Assembly: GCF_947253065.1 (NCBI RefSeq)
Contig: NZ_CAMXWS010000014.1
Span: forward strand, 1 to 50,854
From: an uncultured Corynebacterium sp.
Lineage (GTDB): Bacteria; Actinomycetota; Actinomycetes; Mycobacteriales; Mycobacteriaceae
Direction of reading: 5' to 3'
Length of the DNA stretch: 50,854 nt
The notes below the pieces were generated by a model, which was not told the origin of the DNA, searched no databases, and saw only the letters and a program-made list of their open reading frames with translations. The translations under genes were made by a program, and so were the position numbers. Of this stretch, positions 25,738-34,193 are shown one piece after another. Position 1 is the first letter of the stretch, and each line of letters begins with the position of its first letter.

Positions 25738-26469
25738 CTAGACCTTGGAACCGAGTTCCACCTGCGGCTTTGGTGTGCGCCAACCACGCGGCTGGGACGC
25801 ACGCGAGTAGGCGTACATGCCCAAACCAAAGCCAGTGTCAGTGGTGTCCGGGAATTTCGCACGCACCGCATTATTCGCGCGGCGGCCGATGATGAAGGCT
25901 TCCACGATCATCGCCAGGATGAATGCCATGGAAACCACCGACAGGATCTCTGCCACACGGGGCAGGAAATTGCCCAGCAGCATGATCAGCAACAGCACGA
26001 AAGCGGCCGGCAGGATGTAATTGGAAATGAACCGGCGGGAATCCACCCAATCACGTACATAACGGCGGACCTCGCCCTTATCGCGATCCATTAGGTAGCG
26101 CTCATCGCCTGCGTCCATGCGCGCCTGGATTTCCTTGTTCTTTGCGCGACGTTCTTCACGCTCACGCTTCTTATACGCCTTCCACTCCTCCTTGGACATG
26201 GAGGACTTGAGATCCTTGCGCTTCTGCGCGGCCTGCGCCTTAGACATCGCATTCGGGTCGCGCACCACACCGCGCTTGACCTCTTGGTCATGGCGCTTTG
26301 GGGTGGGGCGGCCCTTCGGCGGGGTGTAGCCCTTCGGCAGTTTCTCACCTGTCTTTTCAGCGGAATTCTTCACGGAAGAAGAATCGGCCAGGTCGAGGTT
26401 GGTGGAGCCACTCTTAGCGGCTGCGTTGTCGGCCGCAGGGGCATCGGATTTCTGCCAGGGAAGTTTCAC
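25738..26469 (-). CDS. DUF3043 membrane protein
   Basis: This 243-residue protein has a long charged N-terminal half with many Lys, Glu and Arg (for example KGYTPPKGRPTPKRHDQEVKR). A DRDKGEVRRYVRDWVDSRR segment follows and leads into two membrane helices at about residues 145-190. A short C-terminal tail ends the protein. The composition and YVRDWVDSR motif fit DUF3043, an actinobacterial family of unknown function usually next to cobT and the HesB-type gene. The GTG at 26469 gives a KLPW start; TAGCCT at 26477-26482 (complement) lies seven bases upstream, while a longer frame to 26490 has no support. Confidence 0.85.
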   Translation of the reverse strand: MKLPWQKSDAPAADNAAAKSGSTNLDLADSSSVKNSAEKTGEKLPKGYTPPKGRPTPKRHDQEVKRGVVRDPNAMSKAQAAQKRKDLKSSMSKEEWKAYKKREREERRAKNKEIQARMDAGDERYLMDRDKGEVRRYVRDWVDSRRFISNYILPAAFVLLLIMLLGNFLPRVAEILSVVSMAFILAMIVEAFIIGRRANNAVRAKFPDTTDTGFGLGMYAYSRASQPRGWRTPKPQVELGSKV

Positions 26470-26660
26470 GCACTCTAGGCTACAAAACACTTGTGCCCTG
26501 GTGGGAATATGGGTGTGGCTGGCGTTGTTGTTTTAGACAGCTATGCAAGGTCTCGCCTCTAACCGGTGTGACCTGCACAAGTTAGGGTGTACTAGCATCC
26601 GGGCCCCGTCCCAGAGTAGGCTCGGTGCCCGACACGATACGTAGGCAAGGAGAAACGTTC

Positions 26661-27005
26661 ATGACTGCACCGACTTCCGCAACTGGCGTCAAGCTCAGTG
26701 AGGCAGCCGCCGCCAAGGCGAAAGCGCTGCTGGATCAGGAAGGCCGCGACGACCTGTCTCTGCGCATCGCCGTTCAGCCGGGTGGTTGCGCTGGTCTGCG
26801 CTACCAGCTGTACTTCGACGACCGTGACCTCGAGGGTGATAAGTCCGATGTCATCGGTGGCGTCCGCCTCGTGGTGGACAAGATGAGTGTCCCGTACCTC
26901 ATGGGTGCGGAGATCGACTTTGCTGACACGATTGAGCAGCAGGGCTTCACCATCGACAACCCGAACGCAGGCGGCTCCTGCGCTTGTGGCGACTCCTTCA
27001 ACTAA
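26661..27005 (+). CDS. IscA/ErpA-type iron-sulfur cluster carrier (HesB family)
   Basis: A-type carriers deliver Fe-S clusters to target proteins. The 114-residue protein has the three family cysteines: one in QPGGCAGLRY and two in the C-terminal SCACGDSF. The ATG at 26661 follows AAGGAG by nine bases. Fe-S clients in this window include LipA and the Rieske protein QcrA, but a dedicated partnership is only inference. It is divergent from DUF3043, across about 190 bp in which I see no clear operator. Confidence 0.93.
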   Translation: MTAPTSATGVKLSEAAAAKAKALLDQEGRDDLSLRIAVQPGGCAGLRYQLYFDDRDLEGDKSDVIGGVRLVVDKMSVPYLMGAEIDFADTIEQQGFTIDNPNAGGSCACGDSFN

Positions 27006-27040
27006 GAGTTCGCCAGGCGCGCTCTTGTTGAGCGAAAAGA

Positions 27041-27073
27041 ATCGCGTCCCGTTTGTACGGGGCGCGATTTTTG
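27041..27073 (+). terminator. Terminator after the Fe-S carrier gene
   Basis: ATCGCGTCCCGT and ACGGGGCGCGAT form a stem around TTGT, followed by TTTTTG on the plus strand. T-rich sequence on the other side may let it serve the convergent S41 gene too. Confidence 0.85.
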
Positions 27074-27137
27074 TTAGTGATTTTTGTTAGTTGTGCTGAC
27101 TAAAGTGCCTTTTGGCCACAGCCCTGCGAATGTGCAG

Positions 27138-28160
27138 CTACTGGCAGGCGTGCGCGTTTCGTAGCCATTTCTGTGCTTCGGCGAGTGCAGCGTCACCTGA
27201 TTCAGTTTTTGTGTCGGGCTGAACCGGATCTTCAGTGTAGGTTTCGCCAGTGCGGTCGCGGTTCTGCGCAATCGTGAGCATCAGTTCACTGCCATCGGGG
27301 AAGTCGTAGACAGTGTTCGCGGAGGCGAAACCAGCAGTAGGTGTGCCGAAGCTTCGGGAATTATCCAAGCCACGGAAGGAGAGCATGGTGGCTTCGCCGG
27401 AGGATGCTGTCTGATCATCGACAAGAACTGCAACGGGCACTTCCCATTTGCCGCCGGAGGTCTCTAGGGGAGTGCCTCCGCCTTGGACAGAATTGCCCTC
27501 AACAGTGACGGCGCTGGTGTTTCCGGCATAAACGAATTCGAGCGCGGTTCCGTCCGGGAGGATCGGGGATAGGCCTGCGAGCATTGGCCCCATATCGCCG
27601 CCATCGTTGCCGCGTAGATCGACGATCGCGCCGCACGCACCGCCATCACGCGCACTGATCAGGCCATCTGACAGGGTATTGGCGTAATTCTGGACATCAT
27701 CTTTTCTGGAAACCCCCGGCACCGTTGCATGTGCGATGCCACCATTCACATTGACTGCGGCAGTGGCGGTATCGGTGTTTTCAGCGTCATCGGTAGCCTC
27801 TTCGGTGTGCCCCGCGGATTCATCTGGAGGAATCAGCCGGGAGTGCTTTCCGCCGGCGGCGGTGACAGCGTCGATGAGGGCGGGGCGGACGTCGTCAAGC
27901 GAATCTGCTTGCTTTGCTACTTCCTTGGCGTGCTCGGAGGCGGACGTGAATTCCTCGGAATCGGCGTAGATGCCCTGCTCGGCGAGCGCGAGCACTGTCG
28001 CTGTGTAGCGCTTCGGTGTGTCCGTGCCCGCGAAACGTGCGGTGCCGGTGGTCATCGCGGTCAGCGTGGGCCCGTAGACGTAGGCGGCGATGCCGGCGAT
28101 TATTAGCATCACACTGAATGTGGCTGCGATAGCGGTCAGTACTTTGCGTGTTGTCGTCAT
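27138..28160 (-). CDS. Membrane-anchored S41 family peptidase
   Basis: This 340-residue secreted or membrane-anchored serine peptidase of the tail-specific (S41) clan has a single N-terminal hydrophobic segment (residues ~7-30) after MTTTRK and no lipobox. The catalytic-domain motifs are IVDLRGNDGGDMGPM and the nucleophile serine block DDQTASSGEATMLSFRG, followed by FGTPTAGFASAN. A canonical PDZ domain is not evident; an acidic Thr/Ala/Glu-rich stretch precedes the catalytic domain. The role is unknown, and substrates are likely outside the membrane. No ribosome binding site precedes the ATG at 28160; a perfect inverted repeat sits immediately upstream and another overlaps its putative -10, so it may be tightly regulated. 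Confidence 0.85.
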   Translation of the reverse strand: MTTTRKVLTAIAATFSVMLIIAGIAAYVYGPTLTAMTTGTARFAGTDTPKRYTATVLALAEQGIYADSEEFTSASEHAKEVAKQADSLDDVRPALIDAVTAAGGKHSRLIPPDESAGHTEEATDDAENTDTATAAVNVNGGIAHATVPGVSRKDDVQNYANTLSDGLISARDGGACGAIVDLRGNDGGDMGPMLAGLSPILPDGTALEFVYAGNTSAVTVEGNSVQGGGTPLETSGGKWEVPVAVLVDDQTASSGEATMLSFRGLDNSRSFGTPTAGFASANTVYDFPDGSELMLTIAQNRDRTGETYTEDPVQPDTKTESGDAALAEAQKWLRNAHACQ

Positions 28161-28175
28161 GGTTCACATTGAACC
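28161..28175. promoter_or_regulatory. Perfect inverted repeat abutting the S41 start codon
   Basis: GGTTCA and TGAACC are separated by CAT, directly before ATG 28160 on the minus strand, where a ribosome binding site would normally be. It is a candidate operator or a small hairpin controlling translation. Confidence 0.45.
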
Positions 28176-28199
28176 GACAACGGTGCGTGAAGTCAGTAG

Positions 28200-28220
28200 A
28201 CCTCTATATGAAAAAGAGGT
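28200..28220 (-). promoter_or_regulatory. Putative S41 promoter with inverted repeat over the -10
   Basis: ACCTCT and AGAGGT are separated by nine bases. TATAGA (28203-28208, complement) is a plausible -10 inside the repeat, about 43 bp upstream of the S41 ATG. The -35 is weak. Confidence 0.4.
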
Positions 28221-28230
28221 AGAGACAGCA

Positions 28231-28273
28231 CTACCCCGCGCACTGGCCTGTGTTGAGCCAGGTGGCGGGGTAG
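28231..28273 (-). terminator. Terminator hairpin after asnB/ltsA
   Basis: CTACCCCGC and GCGGGGTAG form the outer stem, with CTGG/CCAG inside, 18 bases past the asnB stop. On the minus strand T residues follow only after some 13 bases, so termination efficiency is uncertain. Confidence 0.65.
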
Positions 28274-28290
28274 GGGCTAGACGAGAGCGC

Positions 28291-30213
28291 CTAGAGGTTC
28301 ACTGGGTACTCGCGCTTCTCGATGCCCGGGTCGATGCGGTGCTCGACGAAAATGCCGTGCCAGATCATGAATGCGAGCACGGTCCAGAGGCGACGGGAGT
28401 GGTCGGAGACGCCGTCACGGTGCTCCTTGAGCATCTCCAAAACCTCCGGCTTATTGAAGATCTCGTCGGTCTGGGATTCGCGGATGGTCTGCTCAGCCCA
28501 GCCGTAGAGTTCATCGCCTGCGAGCCAGTGGCGCATGGGGACCGGGAAGCCGAGCTTCTTGCGGTGCAGCACGTGCGGCGGCACGATCTTCTCCATTGCC
28601 TTACGCAATGCGTACTTAGTGGTGCCGTTTGCAATCTTCAGATCGTGCGGGATGGTCTCCGCGACGGCGAAGACCTCCTTATCCAAGAACGGCACACGCA
28701 GCTCAAGGGAGTGCGCCATATTGATCTTGTCGGCCTTGACCAAGATATCGCCGCGCATCCACGTGAACAGGTCGAGGTGCTGCATACGCGCCACCGGATC
28801 CATGTCTTGCGAGCGTGCGTAGATCGGAGCGGTGACCTCACGGTGATCCCATTCCGGCTTCGCCCACGGCAGGACGCGACGCAGCTGGTCGTAATTGAAG
28901 GAGCGGGCATTGCCGTAGTAGCGGGTCTCCATCGGGGTGGTGCCACGCTCAAGCAAGGACTTGCCGCGCATTCCCTCCGGGAGGATCTGACCTAGCTTGT
29001 TCAGGCCCTTAAGCAGCGGATCCGGCATTTTTTCAAACGGTGCGAGGGAAAGCGGCTCCTTATAAATGGTGTAACCGCCAAACAGCTCATCGGCGCCCTC
29101 GCCAGAAAGAACGACCTTGACGTGCTTTCGCGCCTCCTGTGCAACGAAGTACAGCGGCACGAGAGATGGATCCGCGACCGGATCGTCGAGGTACCACATG
29201 ATCTTCGGGATCGCGTAGGCGTATTCCTCAGGGGAAACGACCTTCACGATGTGCTCGACGCCGATCGCCGCAGCCGATTCTGCAGCGACATCGACCTCGG
29301 AATAGCCCTCGCGTTCAAAGCCAGTGGTGAACGTCAAAAGGTTCGGGTTATGGCGCTTGGCAAGCGTCGCAATCGCAGTCGAGTCAATGCCGCCAGAGAG
29401 GAAGGAGCCCACGGTGACGTCGGCACGCATGTGCTTAGCGACGGAATCCTCCAGGGCCTCAGCGATCTTGGTAAAGAGCTCGTCTTCCTTGTCCTTGGGG
29501 ACTGGAATGACGTTGAACTGAGGATTGAAGTAGCGCTTTGCTTCGACTTTGCCGCCGGGGGTCAGCGTGGCGGTGCAGCCCGACTCCAGGCGACGGATGG
29601 ATGTGTGCAGCGACTCCGGCTCTGGCACGTACTGCAGGTCGACGTAGTGCTCGATGGCACGGCGGTCCAGGCTGAGGTCTAGACCGAGCTCCGGGGCCAT
29701 CTCCAGGATGGCTTTCTTCTCAGAGGAGAAAACAGTACCTGCCTCGGTGGTGGCGTAGTACAGCGGCTTAATGCCGAACTGGTCGCGTGCGGCGAACATC
29801 GTGCGGGTCTCGGTGTCCCAAATGACGAACGCGAACATGCCACGAAGGTGCTTGACCACATCTGCGCCCCAGTGGTGGTAGCCCACGACGATCGTTTCGG
29901 AATCGCCTTCAGTATTGAAGCTCAGGCCAGCTGCGGTGAGTTCCTCGCGGAGCTCCACATAGTTGTAGATCTCACCATTGAAAGTCAGCGCGTAGCGTTC
30001 CGGGTTTTCGGCAGGGCCCCAACGCAATGGCTGATGCGAGTGTTCGAGGTCGATGATCGCGAGGCGATTGAAGCCGAAAAGGGCATCATCGTCATGCCAC
30101 GTGCCCGCAGCATCGGGACCGCGGTGATAGAAGCAGGGGAGAGCGCGCTCGGCTGCTTCGGCGTAACGGGACGCATCAGAAGAACTCGTCAGCATGGCCA
30201 GAAGACCGCACAT
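28291..30213 (-). CDS. ltsA: Glutamine-hydrolysing asparagine synthetase homologue LtsA/AsnB
   Basis: This 640-residue class II amidotransferase has the glutaminase nucleophile Cys2 (MCGLLAML), the glutamine-site motifs NRLAIIDL and FNGEIYNY, and the C-terminal synthetase domain with the PP-loop SFLSGGIDSTAIATL and LSGEGADELFGGY. In C. glutamicum the orthologue LtsA at this position, beside ctaC, amidates meso-diaminopimelate in peptidoglycan, and mutants are lysozyme-sensitive. That envelope role is therefore more likely than free asparagine synthesis. AAGGAG lies eight bases before the ATG. It is divergent from ctaC across about 485 bp. Confidence 0.93.
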   Translation of the reverse strand: MCGLLAMLTSSSDASRYAEAAERALPCFYHRGPDAAGTWHDDDALFGFNRLAIIDLEHSHQPLRWGPAENPERYALTFNGEIYNYVELREELTAAGLSFNTEGDSETIVVGYHHWGADVVKHLRGMFAFVIWDTETRTMFAARDQFGIKPLYYATTEAGTVFSSEKKAILEMAPELGLDLSLDRRAIEHYVDLQYVPEPESLHTSIRRLESGCTATLTPGGKVEAKRYFNPQFNVIPVPKDKEDELFTKIAEALEDSVAKHMRADVTVGSFLSGGIDSTAIATLAKRHNPNLLTFTTGFEREGYSEVDVAAESAAAIGVEHIVKVVSPEEYAYAIPKIMWYLDDPVADPSLVPLYFVAQEARKHVKVVLSGEGADELFGGYTIYKEPLSLAPFEKMPDPLLKGLNKLGQILPEGMRGKSLLERGTTPMETRYYGNARSFNYDQLRRVLPWAKPEWDHREVTAPIYARSQDMDPVARMQHLDLFTWMRGDILVKADKINMAHSLELRVPFLDKEVFAVAETIPHDLKIANGTTKYALRKAMEKIVPPHVLHRKKLGFPVPMRHWLAGDELYGWAEQTIRESQTDEIFNKPEVLEMLKEHRDGVSDHSRRLWTVLAFMIWHGIFVEHRIDPGIEKREYPVNL

Positions 30214-30698
30214 GGGAATGGCTCCTTAGAACATCATTTAAGGAAAAGAGTTTTAGCTCTACCCACAATAGAAGCCGGATAGTCTGTGAACGGAATTAGC
30301 GCGCACCCGCGTGGCATTGTGAGCATTCCAACTCGACACAATCTTCGGTGGTGTGGCCCAACCTTTAGCCGGTCCCCAATAGGGGTGCAACTTCCGGTTG
30401 ATTTATCTGGAATAGAATGTGATGGCGATTACATATTTGCGGCGAGGTGATCGTCAGAATTCAGCGACGATGCCGGTAACCAGCGGGTAAACGACGCGGT
30501 TTGGTTCGCGTGTGGAAATTGCTGGATTTGAGCCGTGGAACCGTTCCTCAGTGCAGGTTAAGTGTGGCCCGTAGATAATCTATTCTGACTTGGTAGGAAT
30601 ATTCTGCTCTGCTCACCTCCGGCTGGTGCACAGCTGGGGGAGAGGATTGGAGATTATTCACAGCTTTTTCGTTTGTGTGGACAGGAAGGCAGACACAC
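30214..30698. other. 485-bp divergent control region of ltsA and ctaC
   Basis: It holds the ltsA ribosome binding site at the left, a GlxR-like site at 30418-30433 with one mismatch, an 11-bp palindrome TAGATAATCTA near 30573-30583, and an AGGAAGG site before ctaC. Short open frames here lack coding character. No RNA gene was recognised. Confidence 0.6.
30418..30433. promoter_or_regulatory. Near-consensus GlxR (CRP-type) site upstream of ctaC
   Basis: TGTGA and TTACA are separated by six bases, one mismatch from TGTGA-N6-TCACA. It lies about 265 bp upstream of ctaC and 205 bp upstream of ltsA. Confidence 0.45.
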
Positions 30699-31784
30699 GT
30701 GGATACGGCAAAGAACCGTGGCCTGGCCAAGAAGATCGGTGTCGCAGGCGCTCTCGCGCTGAGCGGCTTCGGTCTTGCCGGCTGTGAGGCTGAACCGCCG
30801 AGCGCAATGTCGAATTTGCTCGACATGGGCTGGCCGGACCCAGTCACCCCTGAGGGTGCAAGCATGTACAACTTCTGGATCTGGGTCTGGCTTGCGGCCT
30901 GGATCATCGGCATCATCATGTGGGGCCTCTTCCTTTACGCGATTTTCGCGTGGGGTGGAAAGCGCCGCGAGAAGAAGGGTGCTGGCGAGTTCCCGAAGCA
31001 GCTGCAGTACAACGTGCCGCTTGAGCTCGTGCTCACGATCGTGCCGATCATCATCGTTATGGTGCTGTTCTTCTTCACCGTTCAGGCGCAGACCAAGGTT
31101 GTTGCTCTGGATAAGAACCCGGAAGTCACCGTTGACGTCACCGGTTTCCAGTGGAACTGGAAGTTCGGCTACGCACAGGTCGGTGCAGATCTCTCCCCGA
31201 CTGGCTCGGACTACGACGGTACTGACGAGGAGCGTCAGAAGCTCAACGATCAGTCCAAGCATGATGACGAGGACATCAAGAATGCGAACCCGATTCACGG
31301 TCGCTCGATGTCTGACAAGTCTTACTTGAACTTCAACAAGATCGAGACTGTTGGTACCACGGAGGAAGTTCCGGTTCTGGTTCTCCCGACCAACACCCCG
31401 ATTGAGTTCCGTCTGGCATCTGGCGATGTGTCCCACGCATTCTGGATTCCGGAATTCCTGTTCAAGCGTGACGTCTACTCCCACCCGGAGGCGAACCAGC
31501 AGGAGCGTCGCTTCCAGATCGAGGAGATCACCGAGGAGGGCGCATTCGTCGGTCGCTGTGCAGAGATGTGCGGTACCTACCACGCCATGATGAACTTCGA
31601 GATCCGTGCGGTCTCCCCGGAGAAGTTCCGTGACTACATGCGCTTCCGCGAGCAGAACCCGGATGCAGCTAACTCTGAGGCACTCGCCTCCATCGGTGAA
31701 GAGCCGTTTGCAACGAGCACGCGTCCGTTCAACTCTGACCGAACCGGAACCCGCGACGGCAACAATGCCGTGCAGAACGTCTAA
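30699..31784 (+). CDS. ctaC: Cytochrome c oxidase subunit II, lipoprotein
   Basis: CtaC carries the CuA centre that receives electrons from QcrC in the bc1-aa3 supercomplex. The 361-residue precursor has a lipoprotein signal with lipobox LAGC (Cys29), two membrane helices (about 50-75 and 105-130), and an extracytoplasmic cupredoxin domain. The domain has an actinobacterial insertion (SPTGSDYDGTDEERQKL) and the CuA ligands in VSHAFWIPEF and CAEMCGTYHAMM. The GTG at 30699 follows AGGAAGG by nine bases; starting at 30675 would add residues before the signal peptide. ctaF follows after 19 bases. Confidence 0.96.
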   Translation: MDTAKNRGLAKKIGVAGALALSGFGLAGCEAEPPSAMSNLLDMGWPDPVTPEGASMYNFWIWVWLAAWIIGIIMWGLFLYAIFAWGGKRREKKGAGEFPKQLQYNVPLELVLTIVPIIIVMVLFFFTVQAQTKVVALDKNPEVTVDVTGFQWNWKFGYAQVGADLSPTGSDYDGTDEERQKLNDQSKHDDEDIKNANPIHGRSMSDKSYLNFNKIETVGTTEEVPVLVLPTNTPIEFRLASGDVSHAFWIPEFLFKRDVYSHPEANQQERRFQIEEITEEGAFVGRCAEMCGTYHAMMNFEIRAVSPEKFRDYMRFREQNPDAANSEALASIGEEPFATSTRPFNSDRTGTRDGNNAVQNV

Positions 31785-31803
31785 GGAAGGCTAGGAAAAA
31801 CCA

Positions 31804-32235
31804 ATGGGAGCTGGAGCAAAAGTTTTCTACGCCAACGGGGTCTTCATGACCATCATGGCGGTGATCTACGCCTTCGCAACGAACTTCATCGGCGATGACG
31901 CTTACCTCTACGGATACGAGTGGGCAGGTGGCGTTGCACTGATCCTCGCCTCCGCCTTCTCCTTCATGCTCGGTGGATACCTCAACTTCACCGAAAAGCG
32001 CAGCGATGTCCTTCCTGAGGATTGGGAAGAGGCAGAGGTTGAAGATGGCGCTGGTGTCCTCGGCTTCTTCTCGCCGGGATCCATCTGGCCGCTCGCTATG
32101 ACCGGCGGTATCTGCCTCATGGCATTCGGCATCGCCTTCTGGCAGCTGTGGCTGCTGGCTCTTGGCGCCGTCATCCTGATTTGGGCAACCACCAAGCTGA
32201 ATCTTCAGTACGCAACACCGCGCGAGAAGCACTAA
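31804..32235 (+). CDS. ctaF: Cytochrome c oxidase subunit IV, actinobacterial type
   Basis: This 143-residue membrane subunit of the aa3 oxidase is typical of actinobacteria. It has two N-terminal helices (YANGVFMTIMAVIYAF and GGVALILASAFSFMLGGYL), an acidic loop (LPEDWEEAEVEDGAG), and two C-terminal helices ending in KLNLQYATPREKH. It is co-transcribed with ctaC (19-base gap) and closed by a terminator. The catalytic subunit CtaD is not in this window, as in C. glutamicum where ctaD is separate. Confidence 0.94.
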   Translation: MGAGAKVFYANGVFMTIMAVIYAFATNFIGDDAYLYGYEWAGGVALILASAFSFMLGGYLNFTEKRSDVLPEDWEEAEVEDGAGVLGFFSPGSIWPLAMTGGICLMAFGIAFWQLWLLALGAVILIWATTKLNLQYATPREKH

Positions 32236-32255
32236 AGCCTTCCGCTTCCCGCCAG

Positions 32256-32288
32256 CCCCGCTCCGTAATGGAGCGGGGTTTTCGTTTT
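32256..32288 (+). terminator. Terminator of ctaC-ctaF
   Basis: CCCCGCTCC and GGAGCGGGG form the stem around GTAAT, followed by TTTTCGTTTT. Confidence 0.92.
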
Positions 32289-32381
32289 CTACCGGCCGGT
32301 ATGTCTGGGAAGGGGATAGTGTCGCGATATCCGGGGGTCATACGAAAGTAGGTGAAACTAGAGGATCACCCCAAAGATATG

Positions 32382-32397
32382 TGTGAGTTCAGTCACA
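32382..32397. promoter_or_regulatory. GlxR (CRP-type) binding site upstream of ctaE-qcrCAB
   Basis: TGTGA and TCACA are separated by six bases (GTTCAG), a full match to the GlxR half-sites. It lies 270 bp upstream of the ctaE start. Cytochrome bc1 and oxidase genes are known GlxR targets in C. glutamicum. Confidence 0.75.
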
Positions 32398-32653
32398 TCA
32401 GGGAACTATCTATCTTTCGTAGGAACCGAGAAAATCTCCCGACGAAATTGCAGTGCCATCGCCTCCAAAATGTGACGGGATTTTTGTCTTTGCTATGACC
32501 TGCACCGATGACCGTCGTAAAGCAGTGCCAAATAGTTCCCGTGAATTTCATGTGTACCGACACGCGAAAAAATCTTTAAGTATTGGCAGGTCCTTGTCAT
32601 GCTCACACGAAAAATTCGGGGGTGAACAAGGTGACTTTATGGTTGAAAAAGGC

Positions 32654-32659
32654 GATACT
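32654..32659 (+). promoter_or_regulatory. -10 element GATACT for ctaE
   Basis: GATACT ends seven bases before GTG 32667. No ribosome binding site is present, which fits a leaderless start. Confidence 0.4.
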
Positions 32660-32666
32660 GATACGC

Positions 32667-33287
32667 GTGACGACTGCAACAAGTAACCCAGGTATGGCGA
32701 CAGCGCCCGACCGTCTCCCAGTGCTGAACCGTCCAAATATGGTCAGCGTGGGCACGATCGTGTTCCTCGCCCAAGAATTGATGTTCTTTGCCGGCTTGTT
32801 CGCGATGTACTTCACCTCGCGCGCAAACGGCATGTCCGCCGGTGACTGGTCTAACCAGACTGACCACCTCAACGTGCTCTTCGGCACGATCATCACCGTT
32901 GTGCTGGTGACCTCTTCTGTCACCTCGCAGCTCGGTGTGTTCGCTGCTGAGAAGGGTGACGTCTTTGGTCTTCGTAAGTGGTTTACCGTCACCATCGTCC
33001 TCGGCGTGATCTTCTTGGGTCTCGTCGCGTTTGAGTGGACTGAGATGGTCTTGGCGGGAGTCACCCCGCAGTCCAGCGTGTACGGCTCGGTGTTCTACAT
33101 CATCACCGGCTTCCACATGGCTCACGTGACTGCCGGCATCATCGCCTTCATTGTGGTGATGCTCCGCGTTGCTAAGGCGAAGTTCACCCCGGCACAGGCA
33201 ACAGCTGCCATGGTGACCTCGTACTACTGGCACTTCGTCGACGTCGTGTGGATCGGCGTGTTCGTTACTCTCTACCTGGTTCAGTAG
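32667..33287 (+). CDS. ctaE: Cytochrome c oxidase subunit III
   Basis: This 206-residue integral membrane subunit of the aa3 oxidase has five hydrophobic segments and the family blocks PNMVSVGTIVFLAQELMFF, YFTSRANG, FHMAHVTAG and SYYWHFVDVVWIGVF. The GTG at 32667 makes the product match the length of the C. glutamicum protein, and the -10 element supports it; the frame extends to 32583 without support. It is first in ctaE-qcrC-qcrA-qcrB, where the next gene starts 57 bases downstream. It probably stabilises the oxygen-reducing core encoded elsewhere. Confidence 0.95.
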   Translation: MTTATSNPGMATAPDRLPVLNRPNMVSVGTIVFLAQELMFFAGLFAMYFTSRANGMSAGDWSNQTDHLNVLFGTIITVVLVTSSVTSQLGVFAAEKGDVFGLRKWFTVTIVLGVIFLGLVAFEWTEMVLAGVTPQSSVYGSVFYIITGFHMAHVTAGIIAFIVVMLRVAKAKFTPAQATAAMVTSYYWHFVDVVWIGVFVTLYLVQ

Positions 33288-33344
33288 CGCATTCCGGTTA
33301 CGGAAACACTGCAAGAACCACTGATTTTCGCTTAAGGGAACAAC

Positions 33345-34193
33345 ATGGATAACACCCCAAAGAAGGCGCGGAACCGCCGCAAGATGCGGCGTACCGCAGC
33401 TGGCGCTCTGGCGCTCGGCATCGGTCTGTCGGGTGCCGGCCTTTTGGCAACGGCCCTGACTCCGGATGCGCAGGTGGCCACCGCCCAACGCGATGACCAA
33501 GCGCTGATCCAGGAGGGCAAAGACCTCTACGAACAGGCCTGCATTACGTGCCACGGCGCGAACCTGCAGGGCGTTAAGGACCGCGGTCCGTCCCTGATCG
33601 GTACCGGTGAAGGTGCCGTTTACTTCCAGGTGAACTCTGGTCGTATGCCGATGATGTCTAACGATGCGCAGGCTGAGCGTAAGAAGCCGCGTTACTCCGA
33701 GGCGCAGACTCTGGCTATGGCCGCATACGTTGCAGCTAACGGCGGTGGCCCGGAGCTCGTTTACAACGAGGACGGCTCCATCGCTATGGAAGAGCTCCGT
33801 GGCAAGAACTTCGACGGCGACATTCAGGCCGCTGACGTTGCTCGTGGCTCCGAGCTCTTCCGTCTGAACTGTGCTTCCTGCCACAACTTCACTGGCCGTG
33901 GCGGCGCACTGTCTTCCGGTAAGTACGCACCGGTTCTGGACCCTGCTAATGAGCAGGAGATCTACCAGGCGATGCTGACCGGCCCGCAGAACATGCCGAA
34001 GTTCTCTGAACGTCAGCTGACTGCAGATGAGAAGCGCGACATCATCGCCTTCATCAAGTCCTCCAAGGAGACCCCGAGCCCGGGTGGCTGGTCGCTGGGC
34101 GGTATCGGCCCGGTTGCTGAGGGTCTGGCTATGTGGATCATTGGCGTCACCCTCGTCGGTGCAGCCGCAATGTGGATTGGATCGCGCTCATGA
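33345..34193 (+). CDS. qcrC: Diheme cytochrome c subunit of the bc1 complex
   Basis: QcrC replaces both cytochrome c1 and a soluble cytochrome c in actinobacteria. It carries two haem-binding motifs, CITCH (residues 66-70) and CASCH (176-180), and passes electrons directly to CtaC. The 282-residue protein has an N-terminal membrane anchor (about 19-40) after a basic start, the two cytochrome domains with axial Met candidates in GRMPMMS and QNMPKFS, and a C-terminal helix (GLAMWIIGVTLVGAAAMWIG). AAGGGAAC precedes the ATG. Its TGA overlaps the qcrA ATG (ATGA). Confidence 0.96.
   Translation: MDNTPKKARNRRKMRRTAAGALALGIGLSGAGLLATALTPDAQVATAQRDDQALIQEGKDLYEQACITCHGANLQGVKDRGPSLIGTGEGAVYFQVNSGRMPMMSNDAQAERKKPRYSEAQTLAMAAYVAANGGGPELVYNEDGSIAMEELRGKNFDGDIQAADVARGSELFRLNCASCHNFTGRGGALSSGKYAPVLDPANEQEIYQAMLTGPQNMPKFSERQLTADEKRDIIAFIKSSKETPSPGGWSLGGIGPVAEGLAMWIIGVTLVGAAAMWIGSRS

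Larger units (their letters stand above)
32289..32666 (+). other. 378-bp control region of ctaE-qcrCAB
   Basis: It holds a perfect GlxR-type site (32382-32397) and a GATACT element seven bases before ctaE. Between them I see no convincing gene. A short open frame at 32453-32686 has no ribosome binding site or family match, and overlaps the ctaE start. The distance suggests a second, upstream promoter near the GlxR site. Confidence 0.6.

Noticed and set aside
32453..32686. 77-aa open frame upstream of ctaE
   Set aside because: It overlaps the ctaE start in another frame, has no ribosome binding site and no recognisable product.
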